Assembly (NCBI GenBank): GCA_043826085.1
Contig: JBDRQW010000005.1
Span: forward strand, 1 to 8,053
Direction: 5' to 3'
DNA: 8,053 nt
Source of the DNA: CAXBYZ01 sp043826085
GTDB taxonomy: Bacteria; Patescibacteriota; Microgenomatia; UBA1400; CG1-02-47-37
In this document: positions 1-6,622 of the stretch, in pieces
Position numbering within the stretch: the stretch's first letter is position 1
Layout of the letters: each line of letters begins with the position of its first letter
The notes under the pieces: generated by a model
Database searches by the model: none
What the model was told of the DNA's origin: nothing
The model's input: only the letters and a program-made list of their open reading frames with translations
Made by a program: the position numbers and the translations under genes

Positions 1-1
1 A

Positions 2-637
2 CCAACCGCTTTAATTACTTGGCAAAGTAACACAGAGGTGTCTTCAATTGTGACTTACTACCCGCAAGAAACTCCTTCACAAGCCAGAGACGAGGTTAAT
101 GTTGAGTTAACTAAAGGTGCTCATAGAATGATTGTCAGGGGTTTAAAACCTCAAACTCCCTATATTTTAGTGGTTAAAGGTCGAGACAAGATTGGCAATG
201 AAGCAGTCTCCGATAGCCAAAAATTCACTACCGCCACCGACACCAGACCACCGTTGATTACTGATTTACGAGTAGAAGGTACTGCTATTCCCCAAACCAT
301 CGGCACTGCTCAGGAATCAGTTGGCCAAATTGTAGTCACCTGGAATACCGATGAACCGGCTACCGGTCAGGTTGAGTTTGGTGAGGGTACCGGCTCCAAT
401 TATTCCCAACGTACTCAAGAAGATAACAACCTTACTTACAATCGTGTGGTGGTTATTTCCAATCTGGCCACTTCCAAGGTTTATCACTTGCGGGCCATCT
501 CTAAAGACTCAGCTGGAAATGAAGGTAACTCGGTAGACACCGTCACCATCACCCCCAAAGCAACTGATAATGCCCTTAATTTGGTTATCAGCGGTTTACA
601 ACAAGCCTTTGGCTTTTTAGGAGGTTTAAAACAATGA
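2..637 (+). CDS. Exported fibronectin type III-like repeat protein (3' part only)
   Basis: The frame is open from the left edge, so this is the C-terminal 211 residues of a longer protein. The GTG at 38 is not a credible start because the same fold continues upstream of it (ALITWQSNTEVSS). Two FN3-like beta-sandwich units are visible. The first ends in GLKPQTPYILVVKGRDKIGN and the second runs from IVVTWNTDEPATGQVEFG to NLATSKVYHLRAISKDSAGN. The 'TW-(N)-(T)-x-EP/EV' opening, the 'L-x-P/T-x-x-x-Y' tyrosine corner and the 'D-x-x-GN' turn are typical. A hydrophobic/amphipathic C-terminal tail (LNLVISGLQQAFGFLGGL) follows, perhaps for membrane or partner contact. Such domains normally act outside the cell in adhesion or protein-protein contact; the signal peptide would lie outside the window. 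The TGA stop overlaps the ABC ATPase start (ATGA), so the two are translationally coupled. An exporter accessory or substrate role is inference. The fold is fairly sure; the exact function is unknown. Confidence 0.8.
   Translation, partial: PTALITWQSNTEVSSIVTYYPQETPSQARDEVNVELTKGAHRMIVRGLKPQTPYILVVKGRDKIGNEAVSDSQKFTTATDTRPPLITDLRVEGTAIPQTIGTAQESVGQIVVTWNTDEPATGQVEFGEGTGSNYSQRTQEDNNLTYNRVVVISNLATSKVYHLRAISKDSAGNEGNSVDTVTITPKATDNALNLVISGLQQAFGFLGGLKQ
619..625 (+). promoter_or_regulatory. Strong Shine-Dalgarno for the ABC ATPase gene
   Basis: AGGAGGT lies 8 nt before the ATG at 634, within the last codons of the FN3 gene (Leu-Gly-Gly-Leu). It is the only near-perfect Shine-Dalgarno in the window. 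It fixes the ATPase start and shows that this organism uses anti-SD recognition at least here. The FN3 stop and ATPase start share ATGA, so both reinitiation and direct initiation are possible. Confidence 0.85.
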
Positions 638-1383
638 CCAGCACTAATCACCAAACCGCCATTAAAATTGACCAGGTATCTAAAACCTTTCATGTTGGAG
701 TACAAGACGTGCAAGTCTTGAAAGACATCACTCTAGAGATTAAAAGTGGTGACTTTGCGGTCATCTTTGGGCCTTCCGGCTGTGGCAAGTCAACTTTATT
801 ACATATTATTTTAGGTCTAGAGGAACCAACCAGTGGCAAGATTAGTATTTTGGGTCAAGATTTATATGGACGTTGGGATGAAGATGAGCGGGCTAATTTC
901 CGTAAACAAAATATTGGCATGGTTTACCAACAGCCTCGTTGGATCCGGGCCTTAAATGTGGTCGAAAATGTAGCTTTTCCGTTATCACTTTTGGGTGAAG
1001 ATAAAGCAGTGGGTTTGAACAAAGCTATGGAGGTATTAAAGTTGGTTGAGATGACCGAATGGGCTAAGTACTTGCCAAGTGAATTATCAAGCGGGCAACA
1101 ACAAAAAGTAGCTTTGTCCCGTGCTTTAATCACTAACCCTGAGATTTTGATTGCCGATGAACCTACCGGTAACTTGGATTATGAATCAGGCCAAGAACTA
1201 ATGGAATTACTAAATGGTTTAAACCAAAAAGCCAACAAGACTTTTTTAATGGTGACCCATGACTTGGAATATATAAAATTTGCTAAAACTACCGTTGAGA
1301 TGTTTGACGGTCAAATAAAGAATGTTTACCAAGGAAAAGATAAACACCGGTTATTAAATAAGCTACCAACCAAACGGGGTTAA
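634..1383 (+). CDS. ABC transporter ATPase, LolD/MacB-like
   Basis: This is a complete 249-residue cytoplasmic nucleotide-binding subunit that hydrolyses ATP to drive the permease encoded next. All motifs are intact: Walker A GPSGCGKST (46-54), Q-loop in MVYQQ (Q99 or Q100), signature LSSGQ (151-155, a mild LSGGQ variant), Walker B ILIADEP with catalytic E176, D-loop NLD (180-182) and switch His209 in VTHD. The order 'LNVVENVAFPL' after the Q-loop and 'DEPTGNLD' are typical of the MacB/LolD/FtsE group, which powers conformational pulling by FtsX-type permeases rather than classical import. Length is normal (about 220-250), with a short basic C-terminal tail (KHRLLNKLPTKRG). The start is fixed by AGGAGGT 8 nt upstream and the ATGA overlap with the FN3 gene. 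The permease begins 1 nt after its stop. The substrate cannot be read from the sequence. Confidence 0.95.
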   Translation: MTSTNHQTAIKIDQVSKTFHVGVQDVQVLKDITLEIKSGDFAVIFGPSGCGKSTLLHIILGLEEPTSGKISILGQDLYGRWDEDERANFRKQNIGMVYQQPRWIRALNVVENVAFPLSLLGEDKAVGLNKAMEVLKLVEMTEWAKYLPSELSSGQQQKVALSRALITNPEILIADEPTGNLDYESGQELMELLNGLNQKANKTFLMVTHDLEYIKFAKTTVEMFDGQIKNVYQGKDKHRLLNKLPTKRG

Positions 1384-1384
1384 C

Positions 1385-3346
1385 ATGACTAAACTTAAAC
1401 TAATGACTTCTTTTACTTGCCTTTTAATTTTATATCTTATTAACGAGGTAATTGGTTTTATTAAAAAACAACTAGCAAAATTATTCAAACGCCAATTAAG
1501 TACTCAGTCAAGTAAGCTGATGCGTTATTGGCAATCAGTTTACTTAAAAGCGATTAAGCTGCTTGATGCTAATCGCAATGACTCTATCTCCAGAATGGAT
1601 TTAATTGAACTATCAGTGCGAAACTTAAAATCCAAAAGGACTCGTACCATGGTAACCATTGGTGGCATGGCCATTGGAATTGGCGCCATTGTATTTTTAG
1701 TCTCCATTGGTTATGGTTTGCAAGATTTAGTAGTCTCCCGAGTCACTCGTTTGGAAGAGATGCGTCAAGCCAGTGTTTCACCCCAAGCCGGAAGCCAATT
1801 ACGCCTTAATGACAAAGCTTTGTCTGATTTTACTAACTTACCGGAAGTCAACTCTGCTCTGCCAATTATCACCGCAGTCGGGAAAATTAGCTATCAAAAT
1901 TCAGTCACTGATGTAGCGGTCTACGGAGTCACTGCTGATTACTTACATCAATCAGCCATCAAACCACTGAAGGGTAAAATTTTTGATAACAACCAACTAA
2001 TTAGTGCTACAAAAGACTTACCGGGACAAGTGGCAGGAGTTTCAACTGAACTAAAAATGGGTGAAATTAATGAAGAGATCAATCAAGTTGAGTACTTAAT
2101 TAATCCGGGTATCTGGGTCAGAGTCAGAAGCGGGCCTTCAGCTGATGCTGAAATTATTGGTTACACCAAGCGAGTCGAAGGTTATTCTCAAGCTACCGAA
2201 GTTTGGGGTGAAGAGTATCTGACTGAAGATAATGCCGGTAAGGCCGGTTTTGATGAAGAGGGCAATACTTTAGGCAAGTGGTTAAGTGCAGGTGTATTGC
2301 TTTGGCAAAAACAAACTTGTGACATAGAAACAGAGGGCGATTGTGAGGCTGGAAAATACATGGTTGACCGGTATGAAGACGGAGTCCAAGTTCAGAAAGA
2401 AGGCTTTATTGGTGAGATTAATTTAACAGTTAACTACGTTAATTTTAAACCCGGTCAGGTTTTGGGAACAACGGATGAAATTGATTGGGTTGAGATTGCT
2501 TCTGAGGCGGGTGTTGTCCAAGAAATTAAACTGCAACAGATTGAGTTATCCCCGGATACAGTCCGCGAGGCCGTGGTAAATCAGGCCATGTTGAATGTTC
2601 TGGGTTTAGATGAAAACGAGGCCATTGGGAAAATCTTTTCAGCATCTTTTGTGGTGGTGGATGAATTGCTGGAAAACCAAGACAATAAAATTGAATCAGT
2701 CCCGGCTGACTACGCCATCGTGGCTGTAATTCCCGAGGGAAAAAATCCACTGTTCTACATTCCCTTTATTAATCTTAGATCACTGGGAATTGTTAACTAC
2801 TCTCAAGCTAAAATCAGCACCGAAACTCAAAAAGGATTAGCAGATGTAAGAAAACAAATTGAAGCCATGGGTTATATCACTCAATCGGTAGCCGACACTG
2901 TTTCACAAATTAATTCCTTATTTGCTACCGCCAGAACCATGTTTGCCTTACTGGGAATGGTTGCTTTAGCGGTAGCGGCCCTGGGAATGTTTAACACTCT
3001 CACAGTCTCACTATTGGAGCGTACTCGTGAGGTAGGACTGATGAAAGCCATGGGGATGAGATCAGAAGAAGTTAAAGAATTATTCTTAACCGAGTCAATG
3101 GTAATGGGTTTTTATGGAGGGATTTTGGGAATTATTTTGGGAGTCGTAGCTGGAAAACTCCTAAGTTTAATTTTAACTATATTTGCTCTTTTTAGAGGAG
3201 CCGGGGTAATTAATATTTCTCACGTCCCCTTTTTCTTTATCTTACTGATTGCGGTTTTGTCACTTGGTGTAGGCATTGCCACCGGAATTTATCCGGCGCG
3301 ACGAGCTACTAAAATCTCTGCTTTAAACGCCTTGCGCTATGAGTAA
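1385..3346 (+). CDS. MacB/FtsX-type ABC transporter permease with SH3b-like insertion
   Basis: A 653-residue membrane subunit that pairs with the preceding ATPase. The MacB layout is clear: TM1 at about 88-110 (GGMAIGIGAIVFLVSIGYGL), a large extracytoplasmic core domain, then three C-terminal helices (about 517-541, 574-600, 613-636) with the FtsX-family stretch 'LLERTREVGLMKAMGMRS' and the MacB-like end 'YPARRATKISALNALRYE'. Two features are unusual. About 70 residues precede the normal start of the family, including a hydrophobic segment (7-25) that may be an extra helix. The core domain (about 238-350) holds an insertion with a bacterial SH3 signature, WVRVRSGPSADAEIIGY, and two cysteines spaced CX7C (312, 320), possibly a disulfide. 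The ATG is 1 nt after the ATPase stop with only a weak GGGG upstream, so translation is probably coupled. Internal Met71 is an alternative start, but it would discard the extra helix. The family is secure; the substrate is unknown. Confidence 0.92.
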   Translation: MTKLKLMTSFTCLLILYLINEVIGFIKKQLAKLFKRQLSTQSSKLMRYWQSVYLKAIKLLDANRNDSISRMDLIELSVRNLKSKRTRTMVTIGGMAIGIGAIVFLVSIGYGLQDLVVSRVTRLEEMRQASVSPQAGSQLRLNDKALSDFTNLPEVNSALPIITAVGKISYQNSVTDVAVYGVTADYLHQSAIKPLKGKIFDNNQLISATKDLPGQVAGVSTELKMGEINEEINQVEYLINPGIWVRVRSGPSADAEIIGYTKRVEGYSQATEVWGEEYLTEDNAGKAGFDEEGNTLGKWLSAGVLLWQKQTCDIETEGDCEAGKYMVDRYEDGVQVQKEGFIGEINLTVNYVNFKPGQVLGTTDEIDWVEIASEAGVVQEIKLQQIELSPDTVREAVVNQAMLNVLGLDENEAIGKIFSASFVVVDELLENQDNKIESVPADYAIVAVIPEGKNPLFYIPFINLRSLGIVNYSQAKISTETQKGLADVRKQIEAMGYITQSVADTVSQINSLFATARTMFALLGMVALAVAALGMFNTLTVSLLERTREVGLMKAMGMRSEEVKELFLTESMVMGFYGGILGIILGVVAGKLLSLILTIFALFRGAGVINISHVPFFFILLIAVLSLGVGIATGIYPARRATKISALNALRYE

Positions 3347-3397
3347 TTCTCTTTTTTTCTCTGCCAATAATTAACGTTATTTACCGTAATTCAAAGC

Positions 3398-3426
3398 TTG
3401 CCCTTGGGTCAATTATCAGTTAACAT
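3398..3426 (+). promoter_or_regulatory. Possible sigma70-type promoter for the DUF4012 fusion gene
   Basis: TTGCCC (3398-3403) and TAACAT (3421-3426) are separated by 17 nt, and each matches the consensus at 4 of 6 positions. Transcription would begin near 3432-3434, leaving a very short leader. It sits in the only intergenic gap longer than 20 nt on the plus strand (3347-3456), where a new transcription unit is expected. In an A+T-rich genome such matches arise by chance, so this is tentative. Confidence 0.25.
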
Positions 3427-3428
3427 GA

Positions 3429-3460
3429 ACATAAGGAAGTTCTTTCCCCTGCCCTTATGT
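3429..3460 (+). promoter_or_regulatory. Perfect inverted repeat covering the start codon of the DUF4012 fusion gene
   Basis: ACATAAGG (3429-3436) is the exact reverse complement of CCTTATGT (3453-3460), separated by 16 nt. The right arm contains the ATG at 3457, and the left arm contains most of the only Shine-Dalgarno-like stretch (AAGGAAG, 3433-3439, a long 17 nt from the ATG). As RNA, the hairpin would hide both start codon and ribosome site; as DNA, it could be an operator. The repeat is certain; regulation is inferred. Confidence 0.45.
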
Positions 3461-6400
3461 CCAAAAAAAATTTAACAAAACATCACCAAGCTCAATCTTC
3501 TTCTCAACTTCCAACCGCCTTAGTTGCCGGAGCCGCCGGTTTTATTGGTTCTCATCTTTGCGAAAATTTAATTCATCAAAATTGTAAGGTTGTTGCTATA
3601 GACAATTGGACTACCGGTAAAAAAAATAACATAAAAAAGTTATTAAAAAAAGATAACTTTATTTTTATCGAGCATGACTTAAACAAACCATTTAAATCCC
3701 CTATTCCAAGGGTAGATTATATTTTTCATTTAGCCGGAATTGAAAGTTATGTTAATGGTATAGACGTTAGTCTGGAAACTTTACTGGTTAACTCTCTTGG
3801 TACTAAAGAGCTTTTAGAAGTTGCTAAACAACAAAACTCTAAATATTTATTGGCATCAACCATTGATATTTTTCAAGGTTTTCTTTCATCCACTAATTTA
3901 GATAAATATTTTGGTGACAATCAGCAAAAAGAAGAGGCTTATTCTCACCACGAAGCTAAAAGATTTTCCGAAGCTTTAACTTTTGAGTATGTTAATCGTT
4001 ATAACTTGGATGCCCGCATTGTCAGGTTTGGTAATGTTTATGGTCCAAGAATGGATTTGGAATCTGGTAACGATATGGCTAAATTATTTTCAGATTTTAA
4101 ACAGGGGACTAGCCTAAAAATTTATGGTCAAGGTTTAACTCAGCTTTACCCCACCTATATTTCTGACATAATTTATGGACTTACCAAGGCCATGTTTTCT
4201 CAAAGCTCTATTAACAACATCTATACTCTAATAAATTCACAAAAAACCACCATTATAAATTTTGCCTATGCCCTAAAAGAACTTGCCGGAAATAAAGATT
4301 TAAAAATTGAGTTTGTTGCCGGAGGAGAAGAAGTAGTTTCTCCAACCATTTCAGCTTCAGCCATCAAGTCTCAATCAAATCTTGGTTGGGAACCAAATAC
4401 TAATTTAAAAGAGGGAATTCAGAAAACTCTAAATTGGCTCACAAAAGATATGCCGGATTTCAAAGCCATGCCAGAAAAAGAAGAAAATATAGAAAAAAAA
4501 GAAGAAAAAATATACTCCGCCGAAGATCTGGGAATAATTCCTTCAAAACCACTAACACCTCTCGTTGGTTCCGAACCTTCAATAAAAACTAAACAAACTA
4601 AACAAAGTAAAAAATCAATTATTAATTTTTTGAGGGTGAATACCCTCAAGACTACTAAAAATATTAGCAAGATTTACCCGGTGAATACCGGGAAAAAATT
4701 AAAATTAAAATTTTCTTTTAAACCAAGACTCAAACAATTGACTAAAAAAACCAAAATAATTATCCTAATTATTCTTGGCATATTTTTAAGTATATTAACT
4801 CCGCCATTGCTTATGGGAGCCTTTGCTTACCAAGGAATTAATTATTTAAAAAAAGCCAGCCAAATCACGGACATTAATCAACTTGATGAACTAACCAAAT
4901 TAGCCGAATCAGCTACATCTAACTTTAATAATAGTAGAAAACTACTTCGCCAATCTCATTTTACCGCCAGAATTTTAGGATTAAAAAGCACTGCCGATAA
5001 TTTAGATAGACTCCTCTATATTGGAACCAAGTTAAGTCAGGGCGCACTTTATTTAGCCAAGGCAGGGGAGTCGGGAACATTTTTAACCAGTATAGTTTTT
5101 CACCACCAAGATGGAAATATTGGGGAAGCCCTTAAAAGAATTCAAATTTATTTAGATCAAGGATACCAAGAACTTTCTTTTGTAGAATCAGAGCTTCAAA
5201 GCGGAAAACAACTTAACCTGGATGTTACCACTGATATATCTCAAAAATTTATTACTCTCACTAAAGAGCTTCCAATTCTTCGACAAAAAATAAACCAAAT
5301 TAAAAATGTTTTGCCTTTAGTTCCATCCTTTATTGCCACTGATACTAAAAAAACTTATTTACTTCTTTTTCAAAACTCTTCAGAAATTAGACCAACCGGT
5401 GGTTTTATCGGCTCATATGGTTTACTCACCTTTGAAAAAGGAAAGTTACTAGACTTTAGTGTTGAAGATATCTATAGTGCCGACGGCCAACTTAAGGGTT
5501 TTGTTGAGCCCCCGGCTCCCATTAAAGAATTTTTAGGTCAAAGCACTTGGTTTTTTAGAGATAGCAATTGGGACCCGGACTTCACTGTCTCAGCCCAAAG
5601 AGCCGAGTGGTTTTTAAATAAAACTATCAATAGAAATGTAGATGGTGTTATTGCAGTCAATTTGCCTGCTGTCAAAGAACTTTTAAAAGCCACCGGCCCA
5701 ATTAATCTACCCGATTACAATGAAGAAATTACTGCAGAGAATCTGTTTGAAAGAGCTGAGTATCGTTCGGAAATAGACTTTTTTCCGGGCTCTACTCAAA
5801 AAAAAGATTTTTTAGGAGCTTTGTCTAGGGAAATTTTCGAAAAACTAAAACAGTCCTCAACTTCAGATATTTTAAAATTTGCTCAAAGTTTTGAAGCCGG
5901 TTTAGCTCAAAAACAACTTTTAGTTTATCTTCATGACCAGCAAAGCCAAAAATTATTACTTGAACAAAACTGGGCCGGTAGTATATTTGATCCTTACTTA
6001 ACCCCGCAAGACAATCGACCACTGACCATTGACTATTCATATCTTGTTGAAGCTAACTTGGGTATTAACAAAGCCAATTATTTTCTCAAACGAAACATTC
6101 GTCAACTTTTAACCATTTTAAAAACTAAAGAGATTTTAGTGGTGACTACTATTACTTATGACAATCAAAGCCCGGCTGATGCTTGGCCGGGAGGTATTTA
6201 TAGAACTTATCTTAGAGACTACATTCCTCAAAACTCCAAACTTATTTCTGTAAAAATAGGGGATAAAAAATTAAATATAAAAGAAGTTGACATGGAGGCT
6301 ATTAATGATAAAACCATTTTAGGTTTTCCGGTTACTGTTCCGGTCAAAAATACTTTAGATGTTGAAATTACTTATCGTTTACCAAAAGCCCTAGCTTTAA

Positions 6401-6603
6401 GAAATAACCAAGGTAGACTTGCTATTGTTATTCCAAAACAGCCGGGCATAATCAACGATACTGTTGAGGCTATTGTTAACTATCCCAGTTTTTTAACCGT
6501 TGCTGCCGTTAATCCTCAAGCTTTATCTTCACCTCAAGTGGTTACTTTTAAATCAGATATGACTACAGATAACATCTTTACCATTGACTTTGTCGAGAAA
6601 TAA
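3457..6603 (+). CDS. Sugar-nucleotide epimerase-like SDR fused through one TM helix to DUF4012
   Basis: A 1048-residue fusion. Residues 20-330 form an extended SDR domain: GAAGFIG nucleotide-binding motif (25-31), Asp49 ending strand 2 (NAD preference), 'DYIFHLAG', 'RFGNVYGPRM', and the terminal 'NLGWEPNTNLKEGI' of the UDP-sugar epimerase/decarboxylase group. Thr135 fits the catalytic Ser/Thr position. The YxxxK motif reads H164-H-E-A-K168, so the usual Tyr is His unless Tyr162 substitutes; activity is uncertain. A charged, Lys-rich linker (about 331-431) leads to one TM helix (432-457, IIILIILGIFLSILTPPLLM), then a DUF4012 region with the hallmark SSEIRPTGGFIGSYG (641-655), FFRDSNWDPDF (699-709) and 'NVDGVIAVNLPAV'. 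Predicted topology: SDR inside, DUF4012 outside. DUF4012 has no firm biochemical role; an envelope-polysaccharide link is inference. No other in-frame start lies between the TAA at 3421 and this ATG. rplY follows after 19 nt. Confidence 0.92.
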   Translation: MSKKNLTKHHQAQSSSQLPTALVAGAAGFIGSHLCENLIHQNCKVVAIDNWTTGKKNNIKKLLKKDNFIFIEHDLNKPFKSPIPRVDYIFHLAGIESYVNGIDVSLETLLVNSLGTKELLEVAKQQNSKYLLASTIDIFQGFLSSTNLDKYFGDNQQKEEAYSHHEAKRFSEALTFEYVNRYNLDARIVRFGNVYGPRMDLESGNDMAKLFSDFKQGTSLKIYGQGLTQLYPTYISDIIYGLTKAMFSQSSINNIYTLINSQKTTIINFAYALKELAGNKDLKIEFVAGGEEVVSPTISASAIKSQSNLGWEPNTNLKEGIQKTLNWLTKDMPDFKAMPEKEENIEKKEEKIYSAEDLGIIPSKPLTPLVGSEPSIKTKQTKQSKKSIINFLRVNTLKTTKNISKIYPVNTGKKLKLKFSFKPRLKQLTKKTKIIILIILGIFLSILTPPLLMGAFAYQGINYLKKASQITDINQLDELTKLAESATSNFNNSRKLLRQSHFTARILGLKSTADNLDRLLYIGTKLSQGALYLAKAGESGTFLTSIVFHHQDGNIGEALKRIQIYLDQGYQELSFVESELQSGKQLNLDVTTDISQKFITLTKELPILRQKINQIKNVLPLVPSFIATDTKKTYLLLFQNSSEIRPTGGFIGSYGLLTFEKGKLLDFSVEDIYSADGQLKGFVEPPAPIKEFLGQSTWFFRDSNWDPDFTVSAQRAEWFLNKTINRNVDGVIAVNLPAVKELLKATGPINLPDYNEEITAENLFERAEYRSEIDFFPGSTQKKDFLGALSREIFEKLKQSSTSDILKFAQSFEAGLAQKQLLVYLHDQQSQKLLLEQNWAGSIFDPYLTPQDNRPLTIDYSYLVEANLGINKANYFLKRNIRQLLTILKTKEILVVTTITYDNQSPADAWPGGIYRTYLRDYIPQNSKLISVKIGDKKLNIKEVDMEAINDKTILGFPVTVPVKNTLDVEITYRLPKALALRNNQGRLAIVIPKQPGIINDTVEAIVNYPSFLTVAAVNPQALSSPQVVTFKSDMTTDNIFTIDFVEK
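4588..4605 (+). repeat. Two tandem copies of a 9-bp unit in the fusion gene linker
   Basis: ACTAAACAA occurs twice in a row and is in frame, encoding Thr-Lys-Gln twice within a Lys-rich stretch of the linker. The unit length is a multiple of three, so copy changes would keep the frame. It marks the linker as a low-constraint, expandable segment. Confidence 0.6.
4630..4692 (+). repeat. Pair of perfect palindromes with the same GAAT loop
   Basis: Palindrome 1 is TTGAGGGT (4630-4637), loop GAAT, ACCCTCAA (4642-4649): an 8-bp stem. Palindrome 2 is CCCGGT (4677-4682), loop GAAT, ACCGGG (4687-4692): a 6-bp stem. The shared core GGTGAATACC recurs exactly 45 nt apart, in frame, encoding Val-Asn-Thr both times. 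Both lie in the cytoplasmic linker just before the membrane helix. The stems differ in sequence outside the core while keeping complementarity. Neither is followed by a T-run on either strand in terminator geometry. Confidence 0.7.
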
Positions 6604-6622
6604 ATGATAAACTTCACGAATC

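Noticed and set aside
38..637. GTG at 38 as the start of the FN3 protein
   Set aside because: The frame stays open to the window edge and codons 2-37 encode the first strand of the same FN3-like unit, so the gene begins upstream.
484..714. Open frame of 76 codons antisense to the FN3/ATPase junction
   Set aside because: It lies across two well-supported coupled genes and shows no domain or initiation signal.
3352..3358. T7 run just after the permease stop as an intrinsic terminator
   Set aside because: The sequence before it offers only a 3-bp stem (CGC/GCG around CTT), too weak to support a terminator call.
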